A program made the translations under genes and the position numbers. The notes below the pieces were generated by a model that searched no databases, was not told the origin of the DNA, and saw only the letters and a program-made list of their open reading frames with translations. From assembly GCA_025617745.1 (NCBI GenBank), contig CM046863.1, positions 11,019,773-11,083,772 of the forward strand: 64,000 nucleotides of DNA. The letters are read 5' to 3'. Positions 9,341-21,066 of this stretch are shown here, in pieces. Position 1 is the stretch's first letter. Each line of letters begins with the position of its first letter. Source of the DNA: Heliocidaris erythrogramma. Lineage: Eukaryota > Echinodermata > Echinoidea > Camarodonta > Echinometridae.

Positions 9341-9720
9341 ATAGCAATTTCTGAAACAAGGCTGAAACATAGTCATCCTCTTGTAAATATTCCTGACTAC
9401 TCATTCATACAGAACGATAGAGGGTATGTCAATGACATGGCGGCCGGTGTTGGATTTTATATTTCATGAAACGCACTTCTCTTCTATTCGCAACTATTTG
9501 GTTTTAAAAGAAAGCCTGCGTGATTATATAGTTGTTGAAATTAAGCAGACCTCTGCTAGAATATTATTATTGTGTGTTATACAGGTCATCGTCCTTGGAT
9601 ACTAACGAATAGATCGCTTCCCCGGTGGAGCCACTCAATGTAATTTTAAGAATATATTCTTTAAAAAAAATTCTCCTCAAATACAGTTTGACCATCTAAT
9701 TGAATACACTTATTCAAAAT
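9341..9720 (+). pseudogene. APE endonuclease fragment of a CR1-like element
   Basis: It encodes IAISETRLKHSHPLVNIPDY, the second conserved block of an APE-type retrotransposon endonuclease, then after a frameshift and stop a stretch with NYLVLKESLRDYIVVEIKQT and VIYRSSS. It starts immediately after the A-rich tail of retrotransposon A. It also picks up the endonuclease exactly where A's own endonuclease breaks off near 2640. It may be the missing piece relocated, or part of a second copy inserted head-to-tail. Confidence 0.7.
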
Positions 9721-9734
9721 TTCATTTCCTCTAT

Positions 9735-10378
9735 ATCTCTTCTATCTTAACATAGTCTTTCATATCTATCCATGCTTTCAATAGACACTGATAAAAAGTA
9801 GGTAACGTGATTTCCACTGTACCCCTCCAATAATTGCAATAAAATATCAAATTTCCTCCCATCGGTCTCATTAAGCATTTGAAATAAAGTTTCCATTTGA
9901 TGGCTTGAGTTCCTGTTATAAGCCTTTTTAATGCACATTATTCTTTGTGCTTTTACAAAGAACCTAAAATTCATCATTTTGAGCCCACCCTGCTGATAAT
10001 CTAACATCACTCTTTTTTTTAATTTTATCTTTACCTCACCACAAGAAATCAAAGCATATTTCTTCAATTTCCTTATATACCCACTCTGGAACTGACACAA
10101 GTGATGTTGCATATATCAATTTAGAATATCCATATATTTTCATTAATTGAATTTTTCCCATTAAAGTTAAATCACGCTGTTTCCACCACGTCAATAGTTT
10201 TTTAATTTTGCTCAATATTTCCTTAAAATCCATTTTTTCCTTGATGTCTGCATGAACTGAAAAATAAATGCCTAATATTTTTACAACATCTACTAGCTTC
10301 CCAAATGGAAATGTATGCTCAGACACCTGCGGACCCAAAGGCAGAATATATGACAAAGCGATAATTCCACTATCTAAT
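9735..10378 (-). pseudogene. L1/Tx1-like RT C-terminal fragment (minus strand)
   Basis: It encodes a region with FPFGKLVDVVKILGIYFSVH and WWKQRDLTLMGKIQLMK, followed after a frameshift near 10040 by GGLKMMNFRFFVKAQRIM. This is the RT thumb and connection part of L1/Tx1-type elements. It is paralogous to 11400-11900 on the plus strand, but the two protein segments differ at many positions. It is therefore an independent older copy and not the inverted end of the same insertion. Confidence 0.8.
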
Positions 10379-10380
10379 CT

Positions 10381-12243
10381 AACAAGAAAAGGACAAATAT
10401 ACGGAAACTGTCAATAGGAAGTGATATAAGTTTTGATCAATTCGAAATAAAAGCTGAAAATAAACAATTTTATAGTAAGTTATATTCAAAAAGAGAGGAT
10501 AAAGATGTCGATGATAACATTTTATTCCATGATATACCAAGATTATCATTAGAATCGATGAAAGCATGTGAAGGGAAAATTACAGAAGGTGAATGTTTAG
10601 CTGCTTTAAAAGAGATGAAAATGAATAAATCACCAGGAAATGATGGGCTGAGTGCAGAATTTTATATATTGTTTTGGCCGGTGAGTGGGGATGTTTTAGT
10701 TGAAGCTTTAAATAATGCTTTTATTAGAGAAGAACTCTCACCCTCTCAAAGACAAGCAGTTATAACTTTAATTCATAAAGAGGGAAAAGATTCATTACAA
10801 ATTAAAAATTACCGGCCTATCTCATTACTTAATGTAGACTAGAAAATTTTGGCAAAAGTTCTATCAATAAGGATTAAGGAAGTTTTACATGAAATAATCA
10901 AAGTGGATCAGGTGAGATATTTAAAGGGAAGAAATATTGGGGAAGCCATTAGACTTATAGACGATATGATTTATCACACAACAAAACATAATATATCGGC
11001 ATATTTATTGGCTATTGATTTTCAAAAAGCCTTCGATTCAGTGTCACATTGTTTTTTGTACAAAGTATTACAAGCTTTTGGTTTTGGACTTTCGTTTTGC
11101 AAGTGGGTTAAGACCTTGTATAAGAAAGCTGAAAGTTGTGTTTTTAATGCTAATATTTCAACAGGTTACTTTGACTTTAAGAGAGGAGTAAGACAAGGGG
11201 ATCCTTTATCCCCTTATCTTTTTATATTATGTATTGAAATATTAGCTAACAAAATAAGGCTTGAACCAGAAATTCATGGAATAGGTTTGGGGATACAGAA
11301 GTCAAACAAATATTATATGCAGATGATATGACGATTTTTGTTCAAGATGTTTATTCGATTAGGAAGTTAGATAAGCTGTTTTTCGGAAACGTCAGGGTTG
11401 AAAATAAATAAAGATAAAACCTTTATAATGTTATTGGGACCCCATAAAGAAAGTGATTTAGTATTACCCTTCGGCAAAGTAGAGCAGATGGTTAAGATTC
11501 TGGGTATATATTTTTCATTGAATAGAGAAAGTCAAGAAAGAATTAATTATAAAAAAATACTTAGTAAAATAAAGAAAATTTTCACGTGGTGGAAGCAGAG
11601 AGATTTGACGTTAATTGGTAAAATCCAGCTTATTAAAACTTTTGTGCTATCCAAACTAATATATGTTTCTTCACTAACCCTTGTACCGACATGGTTAGTG
11701 GAGGATCTGAACACAGTTATTTTTGATTTCTTATGGGGTGGTAAAGATAAAATCAAGAGAAATAGTGTTTATTTAAATTATGACAGTGGTGGTCTCAAAA
11801 TGACTGATTTTCAATTATTTATCAAGGTGCAAAGAATTATGTGGATTAAAAGGCTTATATTGGGGGATCCAAAGATGAAATGGAAACAATATTTTAGCTA
11901 TTTAGCTCGGAAAGCCGGAGGATTGTTAATAGGTACTTGTATTTTATCGTTTCGTTATAGGGTTCTTGTTTTGTTTGGTTTTTCTTTCTTTTTCCATTCA
12001 CTGAATCAGGGTTAATAGGTACTTGTATTTTATCGGTTCGGTATACGTTATTGAATTTGTAGGTAATCTACAATTTGTATCATGTGATGTAAAATAATTA
12101 ATATGTTTATATTGCGAATGTTCATAATTGTCATATGCATATTATTTTAAAAAGTATGTTAATTAAGGATGCATATTATATATGGTATGTTATGTTTTTC
12201 TTTTGTTCATTGAATGGAAGATAAAAACTTCTTTTAAAAAAAA
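10381..12243 (+). mobile_element. L1/Tx1-like retrotransposon, 5'-truncated, plus strand
   Basis: RT coding starts in mid-protein near 10381 and includes MNKSPGNDGLSAEFY, the YRPISLLN motif, AIDFQKAFDSV (motif A), GVRQGDPLSPYLF (motif B) and, after a frameshift near 11325, a YADDMTIF box and a GLKINKDKT block. Stop codons at 10840 and 11331 and frameshifts make it non-functional. Near 11925 and 12010 the sequence TTAATAGGTACTTGTATTTT occurs twice, a short tandem duplication. The element ends in an A-run at about 12233-12243. L1-type elements insert by nicking DNA and priming reverse transcription at the nick. Confidence 0.85.
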
Positions 12244-12333
12244 AATCCCGTCTTGGCGTCTTGGCGTTGTCTATGCTTTGCGTTCGCCGAACGTGCACGC
12301 ATAAAATAAAACGCACAAGGATTGAAAACTGCT

Positions 12334-12367
12334 CGCGCGGAACTCAACTCGAGTTGAGTTCCGCGCG
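12334..12367. repeat. Perfect 34-bp GC-rich palindrome
   Basis: Centred on CTCGAG; the left half reads CGCGCGGAACTCAACTC and the right half is its exact reverse complement. It has no spacer, so it can extrude a cruciform. It lies at the left border of the foldback element 12371-13015. Confidence 0.9.
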
Positions 12368-12370
12368 TCG

Positions 12371-13015
12371 TACGTGGCCCGCACGCCACGCATGGACGTG
12401 AGTGGTTGCGTGCATCGTACGTTGCGCACCTGGTAAGTGAGTTGTACGTGCTTACAACGTGCTTACAACGTACGATCGCCGTGCGGTTGCCTCGTTATCG
12501 TACGGAGGCCGTACTTTCACGTACGGTGTCCTTACTGACTTGCAGGGAGTAAGTGCGTGCAAGTGCGATAAACGTGAGTTTTTTCCCGTCACCATCTGCC
12601 GAGTCTTCATCGCTCCTCATATGTTCGTCACCTGCCTTTACATCATCTACGGCCCGTTTCTGTTGGGCCTCTCTAGCCCTATTAGCTGTCTTTTGAGCTG
12701 ACCCCTTTTTGTTAAGCTTCTTGGGCACCTTGGAGACGAAATGATGATACTCGTCAGTCTGCTCGGCTTTTGTATATCCTGCAGAAATCAGCGCGCACAA
12801 CGTGCGTTGCATGTGCATAGCACGCACTTCCTCGGTGCGGTTTACGTGAGTTCTGCGTGCTCACTGGACAATTGAACTGGAGAAGCGCCTCCGTACGATA
12901 ACGAGGCAACCGCACGGCGATCGTACGTTGTAAGCACGTACAACTCACTTACCAGGTGCGCAACGTACGATGCACGCAACCACTCACGTCCAGGCGTGGC
13001 GTGCGGGCCACGTAC
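12371..13015. mobile_element. GC-rich foldback element with arms of about 130 bp
   Basis: Left arm 12371-12509 and right arm 12887-13015 are near-perfect inverted repeats. The left arm has one extra short tandem duplication (TGCTTACAACG twice). The 377-bp loop is GC-rich with many ACGT/CGTACG motifs. It contains a minus-strand open frame rich in Lys/Arg/Ala (about 12560-12827) that I cannot assign. High GC against an AT-rich background suggests recent arrival. Confidence 0.8.
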
Positions 13016-14024
13016 TTACACCTTGCGTTGTAGGGCGTGTGAAGTGCGTTGACGTAGTCCTTCCCTGCTCTTGCTACTCCCTCCCCACGTTTTCAGAAAC
13101 ACGTGGCGGACGTGGCCTCCGCAGAACACGTACGGACTAAAAACACGGACGGTGGGATGTGACCATGCCTTTACGCTGTCCTTTATTTTCTTCAAACTCC
13201 TTAACCGCTAACCTGTAGAATGCCGGGTAAAGTTATTTGGGGTTAATTTTATACATTCTAACTGTATACAAATTATTATACATTTTTTTTGGCCTCAGAG
13301 ACCCTTTAAACAACAAGAAGAAGAAAACCATTATTGTGATCCAAATGTTTGCACTTTTCTATCACATTAAAATTTAATAAAGGCAACTTTTTAATTGATA
13401 TAAATTGTTGTGACTCAGTTTAACTCGGTCATTCTCGGCTTGATATAGTATTTCTAAAACGGTGTAAAATTATTCATAGGGGCCAGGAAGACAGTCCAGA
13501 TATTCAATATCATCCTCTCTCTCCTCTCTCACTTACTGCGAAGTCGGATTTTCTTAATCCGTGAACATCACTTTTGGAGTAGGTCTGTGAGCAGGGGCAT
13601 TTCCCTGGTATTACGTAAGAGTCTCCTTACGCTGCCACTCAGTGTTGGCGGGCCAGCAGAGGCTATAGAATTATCCTTATAGCCATTCTCACACATATCT
13701 ACAAGATAGATATAATATATACATGTACATTAAAAAGACATAACAATAAGTAACCAAGATTTATAATATTGCGTAGAAAAATACGGTAATGAGGATTAAG
13801 ATATATTCTATATATGCAGGACTACAGGTCAGATTGTAATTTAAAAAACGAACAAAAAAAAAACTGGATCAATAATTAAAATATGGTCAAGTAAGAAATG
13901 TAGAAATTGAAGTATTAGCCTTTTAAGAATAATACATTTAAAACTATCAAGTGATGTTGCATTTTGTAGCCCGTTGGGGAGATCATTTCAAATTATTCCA
14001 CCTGCATACATTAGAGCTTCAATA
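13016..14024. other. No recognised gene
   Basis: The stretch has GC-rich sequence up to about 13150, then ordinary AT-rich DNA. I see no protein family match, no tRNA and no clear terminal inverted repeats. Confidence 0.5.
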
Positions 14025-14381
14025 AAACCAATCTGAAAATAAAGCAAACCGTGAAATAGAGGGGCCCATAGTTTGTTAAATGCTGTCCAAAAATAGTCAC
14101 ACCATATAAGATTTTACCACATGAAATCCATGTTATTCACAAAAGCTGGTCAGCCTGAACGAGATGCCGGGTTTGTTTCCTTTCAACATTGGAATTTCAG
14201 TTGTATAGTGTTAGTGGTGACCTCGAAATTCACGGTAGGTAAACTATAATAAATGCATTTTTTGCAGGCCAATTGAGAGTGTAGGCCGCTCTTGACTCGT
14301 AGTCATGGTATTGAAAAAAATGTCTATTGTCAGAGACCCGAAACAAGCATCTCTATCTCTATATCATTCTTCTCTACCGCC

Positions 14382-14616
14382 AATAGACCTGTTTACTAAG
14401 TGATTCAAATTTTATGCATACTTTTGAAACAAAGGTTGTTCTTGACAACCTGAAAGCTTGCCAGAGGCTTGCCAGACATAGCAACAAGTAATGTATGCAA
14501 ACTGGATTCCAAGTATTGTAGTTCATTCATTAATAACAGGGTAATGGAATACCTCGTTACTAGGTCCCCAGGAAAGAAACATCCATAAATTTGAACACTT
14601 AGTAAACAGGTCTATT
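14382..14616 (+). repeat. MITE family M1, intact copy
   Basis: It is 235 bp long with perfect 20-bp terminal inverted repeats (AATAGACCTGTTTACTAAGT at left). It is non-coding. Other copies in the window are 1048-1525, 19243-19477, 32061-32215 (truncated) and 45490-45719 (opposite orientation). Confidence 0.9.
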
Positions 14617-15084
14617 GATTGTGGGCAGCGACCCGTTTTGGCCCCCGGCGAGAAGCCAGTGTATAAAACCATAGACATATGGGTTAAATGCTTTTTTTTT
14701 TAAATTGTGAATTCACAATGAATTTAATGTATAGAAATACATTTGTAAAAAAACATGCCTGGTTGACAAAGCGTATTAGAGGTCCAATAAAATCAACTTT
14801 AAACAGAGACGAATCGTGGGAAATAGAGGGGCCTTTAGTTTATCAAATGCTGCATACTATACAATTAGCCATGTAGGGCTTGGCACCTGCGTATTTTAAA
14901 GGCGAGGGATGGAAGACGCATGATGTGAAGTATCTTCAAGTAATCAAACCAGTAGCCTATCAATGAATTACACAGATACGCACACACACACACACACACC
15001 CTCACACACTCACCCTCACACACCCATATACACACTCTGTTAACATAGGACTGCATCAGACAAATTAAGTATTATTTCGTTCAA

Positions 15085-15402
15085 TATTCATTTAATGTAT
15101 GCAAATTTTATACATACCTTTCAAACAAAGGTTGTTCTTGACAACCTGAAAGCTTGCCGGACATAACAACAAGTAATGTATGCAAACTGGATTCCAAGCG
15201 TAATTGAGACTCATTTATTTAAAGCAGGTTAATGGAATAGCTCGTCACTAGGTGCTCAGAGAAGAAATGTGCATAAATTTGAATACATGAATACATGAAT
15301 AGACCGGTTCTGTAATGTATTCAAATTTATGCACATTTCTTCTCTGAGCACCTAGTGACGAGCTAACCATTAACCTGCTTTAAATAAATGAGTCTCAACG
15401 CT
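15085..15402. repeat. M1-derived hairpin (copy 1)
   Basis: A diverged M1 sequence runs to about 15300. It is followed at once by an inverted copy of its right part: GAGACTCATTTATTTAAAGC near 15205 is mirrored near 15400. The arms are about 90 bp and the spacer is under 20 bp, making a long hairpin. The same structure is at 19946-20263. Confidence 0.85.
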
Positions 15403-15407
15403 TGTCC

Positions 15408-15980
15408 ATTATTTTTTGGTTTCTCATTTGTTTACTATTGTTTAATGTTGAAATAAGGTAATATCTTTTTAAAAATCTGCAATTTTCTCTGAAATTTCTA
15501 TGGTAGCATATAATAATAAATATATATTTAGAATGCTTGCTTTATGCACACAATTTTTTGATATACATTTACCACCATATACCTTTTCGAGCAATAAGCC
15601 ACTTCGGAGATGCAATCTGAGCATGAGCAGATAAAGGTCATCTGTACCAAATTCTAAAACCCACTGACACTAATATTCGATATGTGCTCATGAATGTCAT
15701 GTAATCATTATTCAATTATGCACTAATGGTGCATTCCATGATATCCAGGTGGAAGTATTCTTTTTAAAGGGGGAAACAAAAGCTATTCATGAGGCACCTC
15801 TATCACTCCCAGAGTTATTTTTCTGAAGTGCACATAAAGGGACCCTCCATGTCTAAAATATCTGTGGATATTTGGGGTCATTTGTACCATGCGCTAACCC
15901 CGAACTGGCTTATTGGTCGAGAATGGCAAGTCTGTCTGTCACACATACGTGACATCGGCACTGAAAGAGTTAATAATTAG
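15408..15980 (+). repeat. Dispersed repeat R, copy 1
   Basis: It runs from TTTTTTGGTTTCTCATTTG to GCACTGAAAGAGTTAATAA and is non-coding. It recurs in the tandem copy (there split by insertions) and at 63275-63850. In the 63-kb copy the central part (corresponding to 15595-15918) is inverted relative to the ends. Confidence 0.85.
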
Positions 15981-16591
15981 TCTCTTTTGCTGTTTGGTTC
16001 ATGTCAACTAGGGACATGGGCACTGGTGTAGACGGGGGGGGGGGCCGGGGGGCCATGCCCCCCCTACTAAAAAAAAACAAAAAACGAGAGCGAGAGCGAA
16101 AAAGCGGGGGAAGTGAGAGAAAAAGCCTAAAAAGGGGCTACAAGCCGTTATGGCTCTCAAAATTTGGTAAAACGTCAAAGTTTTCGCGCTTCGCGCGAGA
16201 AGGGAGGAAATAACTCTCCTCTCCCTGCACCCACCCCAGTTACCATGGGTGTCGATCCGGGGGGGGGGGGGGATGGGGGTATATATAAAAAAAAATGAGG
16301 TGGGGGGATGGCCTGTATTAATTACCCCCCTCCAATATTTTGGGATTATGATACATTAACTTAAAACTAATAATTATCCAAACTCATGATGTTTGATCTT
16401 GAAATACCATCACATTCTTTAATGATTAGAAGTAAGGAAATAAGAAATGCCATAATTTCAATGCGAAAATATCGAAGGAAATTCGTTCACTCGCATCGTT
16501 ATTCTCAATTAAGGATTAATCGACAGTTTTTTGAAAAATTCCCTGATGTAGGAGGGGATACCCCCTCCCACCCCCGCTCGGTCTCTTCGCT

Positions 16592-17387
16592 CAGTGGTGT
16601 ATCTAGGGGCAGGGGGGGGGCACGTGCCCCGTGCAGCACTTGGAGGGGGCGCAAAAAACGCAAAGGAGAGAGAGAAAAATAGGGGGAACTGAATAAAAAT
16701 CATAATCTTTATGGATCACCGCCCCAAATCCGCAGGGTAAATGCACTAGAAATCTAGTTTTTTAAGGTTTGAAATGCGAAAAATTTCCAAAGTTCGTCGC
16801 TTTGCTCCCTCGCATAATTATTTTCTTCAGGATCTTGTAATTTCGCTCCCCCAGTATATAGTTCTTAAATTAGCTTAAAGGGTTCAAAAAGTTTGAAAAA
16901 AGAAAGATGTAATTGCTTTGCTCGCAATCATTGTGTAAGTTTCATATGACTCCTGCTAAATATTGCGCTCCCAATATACTAGGATAAAGTGTATAAAACA
17001 GCATTTGCAAAGCTTCAACTTTTGAAAGAAATCTCAACTTCAGGTCGCCTTGCTGAATTTCTCGACTCTTTCTCAAGCCTATAGGGTTTTGTTAGTTCTA
17101 CTCCCGATTGTAGAAGTGAGTGAATAGAAAACCGTTTATCAATGTATAATATTCGAGCTTCTCTACCGCTCAACTGCGGTGGTCAAATGCAAAATTTTCT
17201 GGGTAAAATACACAAAAAAATGCGTTTGTTAGTGTTAAATATTGAAAATTTTGCCGCTCAGTCGCTTTGCTCCCTTGCTTGTACAATAACATAGATAAGT
17301 TTGGGCACTCGGGGGGGGGGGGGGTGGGGAGGGGGCGCCTAACTTCATTTTTTGCCCCAGGCGCCATAATCCCTAGATACTCCACTG
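16592..17387 (+). mobile_element. hAT-like element nested in the larger hAT element
   Basis: The terminal inverted repeats are CAGTGGTGTATCTAGG and its near-complement CCTAGATACTCCACTG. The flanks TCTTCGCT (16584-16591) and GCTTCGCT (17388-17395) match at 7 of 8 bases, as expected for an aged 8-bp target duplication. It is 796 bp with no protein encoded. In the second tandem copy its left end is deleted. Confidence 0.8.
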
Positions 17388-17393
17388 GCTTCG

Positions 17394-17950
17394 CTCCCTC
17401 GCGTGTGAAATGTTGCGTCCAAATAATTGAAAAGCGGTCCTGGCGTCGAACTATAACTTTCCGCCTACAAAAATTGCTTGTTACAAGCCGTTATCTTTCT
17501 CTCAAATTTGTTAAAACGTCAAAGCTTTCGCGCTTCCCGCGGGAAGGGGGAAACTCCCCTTCCCTTCACCTACCCCTGTTACATACAGTGCAGTTTTGCG
17601 TCCAAAATAACTGAAAAGCGGCCAGGGCGTCGAACTAACATTCCTCCTAAACAAAAAGGGTGCTAAAACGTCAGAGCTTTTGCGCTTCGGGCGGGAATGG
17701 GGAAACTCCTCCTCCCTACACCCACCCTGTTACATACAGTGCAGTATATAATTGTGTCCAAAATAACTGAAAAGGAGCCTGGGCCTCAAACTATAACTTT
17801 CCGCCTAAAAAATGGTTTGCTACATTTATCTTTCTCTCAAATTTACTAAAAAGCGTTTCCCGCGGGAAGGGGGAAACCCCCCCCCCCCCTCCCCCTCCCT
17901 GCACCAACCATGTTACATACAGTGCAGTATTGCCTCCAAATAATTGAAAA
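17394..17950 (+). repeat. Tandem units of about 150-180 bp inside the hAT element, copy 1
   Basis: Units repeat the order GCGTCCAAATAATTGAAAAG, GGCGTCGAACTA, CGCTTCCCGCGGGAAG, TGTTACATACAGTGCAG. About three and a third units lie here. The equivalent array at 23283-23965 has about one more. Copy-number change since duplication points to unequal exchange or slippage. Confidence 0.75.
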
Positions 17951-18277
17951 GCAGCCCTGGGGGATCGTGCTCATCACCAATATCGCACTCTTCGCGTGCC
18001 CCACAACCGCCCCCGCCTAAAATGAAATCCTGGCTATGCGGTTGGATCCTTCACGTCTGGACCCCCCCCCCCCCCTATTGAAAAATCCTGGCTACACCTG
18101 TGGACATGGGTATGGCGGAATGGAAGTCTGAGAATAAAAGGGTTAAACCAAAGAGAGTTTTAGCTGTCCTTTTGCTCTCAAAGGAGGGTTTCCTGCTTAA
18201 AGACAAGTGGCATTCCGTCACGATACATACAATCAACTGAAATCAACGTTTCCATCCCCAAAAATATATGTTACATA

Positions 18278-18800
18278 ATTCAAATTCAAATTCAAATTCG
18301 TATTTATTTCATTTCCAACAGAATGAAAAGACAATGGCATTACAGATATTGTTACAGAATATATGAAAAATATATGTACAAATTCAATTTACCTTGTTAA
18401 GTGTAGAAGTACGCTATACATATAAATACATTATTATAATGAATTATTAATAGAGATTCTTAATTTCTGAGGAAATGTGGGACCCACTACAAAGCAGTGC
18501 TTGTAATTTGTGGATCCCCCAGGGAAAATAAAATTGTTTCAAATTGTGCCTACGAAAACACAAAACAGTGTTACAGAACAACAAACAAACACGAAACGAC
18601 AAGGAAAAGGAAAACAGATAAAAGAAAAAGGAACAGGAAAAAGGGACAATTGGAAAGCAGGACAAATCATCACCGAAAAAGGAGGTAGTTATGTTGGTGA
18701 TTCTGGCAAGTTAAAATCATAAGACCAAATAGAAATTCAGTAAATTGAGCAGATGATGAAGACCCAAATGGAAAAATAAGAAGATACCAGCTGTTATTAG
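18278..18800 (-). mobile_element. Retrotransposon 3' end, minus strand (copy 1)
   Basis: It starts with tandem AATTCAAATTCAAATTC (18278-18300), which is the repetitive tail read on the minus strand. It is followed by 3'-UTR-like sequence. No RT coding is present. In the second tandem copy about 50 bp near 18598 is missing. Confidence 0.55.
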
Positions 18801-19242
18801 GTTATTATTGTATATTACATTATAAGATCTGTACGCGCGCTAATGCACATGGATACTTATTTATGACCATGGTTGTGAAACCATGAAACCAATCTGAAAA
18901 TAAAGCAAACCGTGAAATAGAGGGGCCCATAGTTTGTTAAATGCTGTCCAAAAATAGTCACACCATATAAGATTTTACCACATGATATCCATGTTATTCA
19001 CAAAAGCTGGTCAGCCTGAACGAGATGCCGGGTTTGTTTCCTTTCAACATTGGAATTTCAGTTGTATAGTGTTAGTGGTGACCTCGAAATTCACGGTAGG
19101 TAAACTATAATAAATGCATTTTTTGCAGGCCAATTGAGAGTGTAGGCCGCTCTTGACTCGTAGTCATGGTATTGAAAAAAATGTCTATTGTCAGAGACCC
19201 GAAACAAGCATCTCTATCTCTATATCATTCTTCTCTACCGCC

Positions 19243-19477
19243 AATAGACCTGTTTACTAAGTGATTCAAATTTTATGCATACTTTTGAAACAAAGGTTGT
19301 TCTTGACAACCTGAAAGCTTGCCAGAGGCTTGCCAGACATAGCAACAAGTAATGTATGCAAACTGGATTCCAAGTATTGTAGTTCATTCATTAATAACAG
19401 GGTAATGGAATACCTCGTTACTAGGTCCCCAGGAAAGAAACATCCATAAATTTGAACACTTAGTAAACAGGTCTATT
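19243..19477 (+). repeat. MITE family M1, tandem copy
   Basis: The duplicate of 14382-14616 with the same 20-bp terminal inverted repeats. Confidence 0.9.
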
Positions 19478-19945
19478 GATTGTGGGCAGCGACCCGTTTT
19501 GGCCCCCGGCGAGAAGCCAGTGTATAAAACCATAGACATATGGGTTAAATGCTTTTTTTTTTAAATTGTGAATTCACAATGAATTTAATGTATAGAAATA
19601 CATTTGTAAAAAAACATGCCTGGTTGACAAAGCGTATTAGAGGTCCAATAAAATCAACTTTAAACAGAGACGAATCGTGGGAAATAGAGGGGCCTTTAGT
19701 TTATCAAATGCTGCATACTATACAATTAGCCATGTAGGGCTTGGCACCTGCGTATTTTAAAGGCGAGGGATGGAAGACGCATGATGTGAAGTATCTTCAA
19801 GTAATCAAACCAGTAGTTTATCAATGAATTACACAGATACGCACACACACACACACACACCCTCACATACTCACCCTCACACACCCATATACACACTCTG
19901 TTAACATAGGACTGCATCAGACAAATTAAGTATTATTTCGTTCAA

Positions 19946-20263
19946 TATTCATTTAATGTATGCAAATTTTATACATACCTTTCAAACAAAGGTTGTTCTT
20001 GACAACCTGAAAGCTTGCCGGACATAACAACAAGTAATGTATGCAAACTGGATTCCAAGCGTAATTGAGACTCATTTATTTAAAGCAGGTTAATGGAATA
20101 GCTCGTCACTAGGTGCTCAGAGAAGAAATGTGCATAAATTTGAATACATGAATACATGAATAGACCGGTTCTGTAATGTATTCAAATTTATGCACATTTC
20201 TTCTCTGAGCACCTAGTGACGAGCTAACCATTAACCTGCTTTAAATAAATGAGTCTCAACGCT
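19946..20263. repeat. M1-derived hairpin (copy 2)
   Basis: The duplicate of the hairpin at 15085-15402. The arms and spacer are unchanged by eye. Confidence 0.85.
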
Positions 20264-20534
20264 TGTCCATTATTTTTTGGTTTCTCATTTGTTTACTATT
20301 GTTTAATGTTGAAATAAGGTAATATCTTTTTAAAAATCTGCAATTTTCTCTGAAATTTCTATGGTAGCATATAATAATAAATATAAATTTAGAATGCTTG
20401 ATTTATGCACAAACTTTTTTGATATACATTGACCACCATATACCTTTTCGAGCAATAAGCCACTTCGGAGATGCAATCTGTGCATGAGCAGATAAAGGTC
20501 ATCTGTACCAAATTCTAAAACCCACTGACACTAA

Positions 20535-21066
20535 GAGGCCTTTCACACTCACTTCTGGACCGCTCCAAGTTAGAGCGCTCCAGAGGAACGGTTCTTGAAG
20601 AACGCTTCGTTTGCTTTCACACTCACCGCATTTTTTATGTCTCGAATCGCTCAACGAGTCAAAGTGGTCTTGTTGCTATGGCAGCTCAGATCAGCGGCTC
20701 AAATTTTTCGCGCGGAATTTCAAACCGTATAATGCGCTGTGCCGCTGCCCGGTCGGTGATTGCCTGCGTAGCGTAAAGTAAGGTATCAAATCGCTCGCTC
20801 AATGTATCAAATCACCCATTGATTTCCCGCGCCACACACACTCACTTCCGGTTGAAGTACGCTTTAGGATCGCTTTGCTTTCACACTGACACGTTGGAGC
20901 GCTCTAACGAGGAACCGTTCCTCAAGACCACCTCGCGAGGTGGTCTTCTGGAGCGCTCCAGAAGTACGCTTCCTGGACCACTTGAGCATTCACACTCACC
21001 TGGGAACCGCTCCAGAGGAACCGTTCTTAGTTAGAGCGCTCTAACGAAGTGAGTGTGAAAGGGCTC
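20535..21066. mobile_element. 532-bp MITE with TAA target duplication
   Basis: The ends are inverted repeats GAGGCCTTTCACACTCACTT and (inward from the right) GAGCCCTTTCACACTCACTT, flanked by TAA at 20532-20534 and 21067-21069. The empty site in the tandem copy (15671-15673) has a single TAA, so the boundaries are exact. A 3-bp TWA-type target suggests PIF/Harbinger mobilisation, by inference. The interior repeats GAGCGCTCCAGAGGAACGGT-like motifs in both orientations. A larger relative lies at 33529-35710. Confidence 0.92.

Larger units (their letters stand above)
16021..18102 (+). mobile_element. hAT-like non-autonomous element, copy 1 (2.08 kb)
   Basis: It is flanked by a perfect 8-bp direct repeat GACATGGG (16013-16020 and 18103-18110). 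The terminal inverted repeats are CACTGGTGTAGAC and, read inward from the right, CACAGGTGTAGCC. Eight-bp target duplications and CA-starting short terminal repeats are hAT features. It has no transposase frame. Inside are a nested hAT-like element (16592-17387) and tandem units (17394-17950). Both tandem copies contain it at the same site, so it predates the duplication. Confidence 0.85.
14025..18885. repeat. Tandem segmental duplication, copy 1 (4,861 bp)
   Basis: Position 14025 aligns with 18886 at a constant offset of 4,861 for at least 1,600 bases with only scattered substitutions. The copies continue to match to their right ends at CCATGGTTGTGAA (about 18879 and 24842). The copies abut, with only GAA-like microhomology at the junction. 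Copy 1 preserves the sites that are filled by insertions in copy 2. Confidence 0.95.

Noticed and set aside
9735-12243. Twin-primed (5'-inverted) single L1 insertion
   Set aside because: The minus-strand and plus-strand parts encode the same protein region with many differences, so they are two copies and not two halves of one.
12495-12827. 110-codon minus-strand frame in the foldback loop
   Set aside because: Part overlaps the inverted arm, composition is basic and low complexity, and no domain is recognised. Kept only as an observation.
14688-14876. 62-codon open frame present identically at 19549-19737
   Set aside because: Its identity is explained by the recent tandem duplication. There is no family match, splice support or conservation beyond the duplicate.
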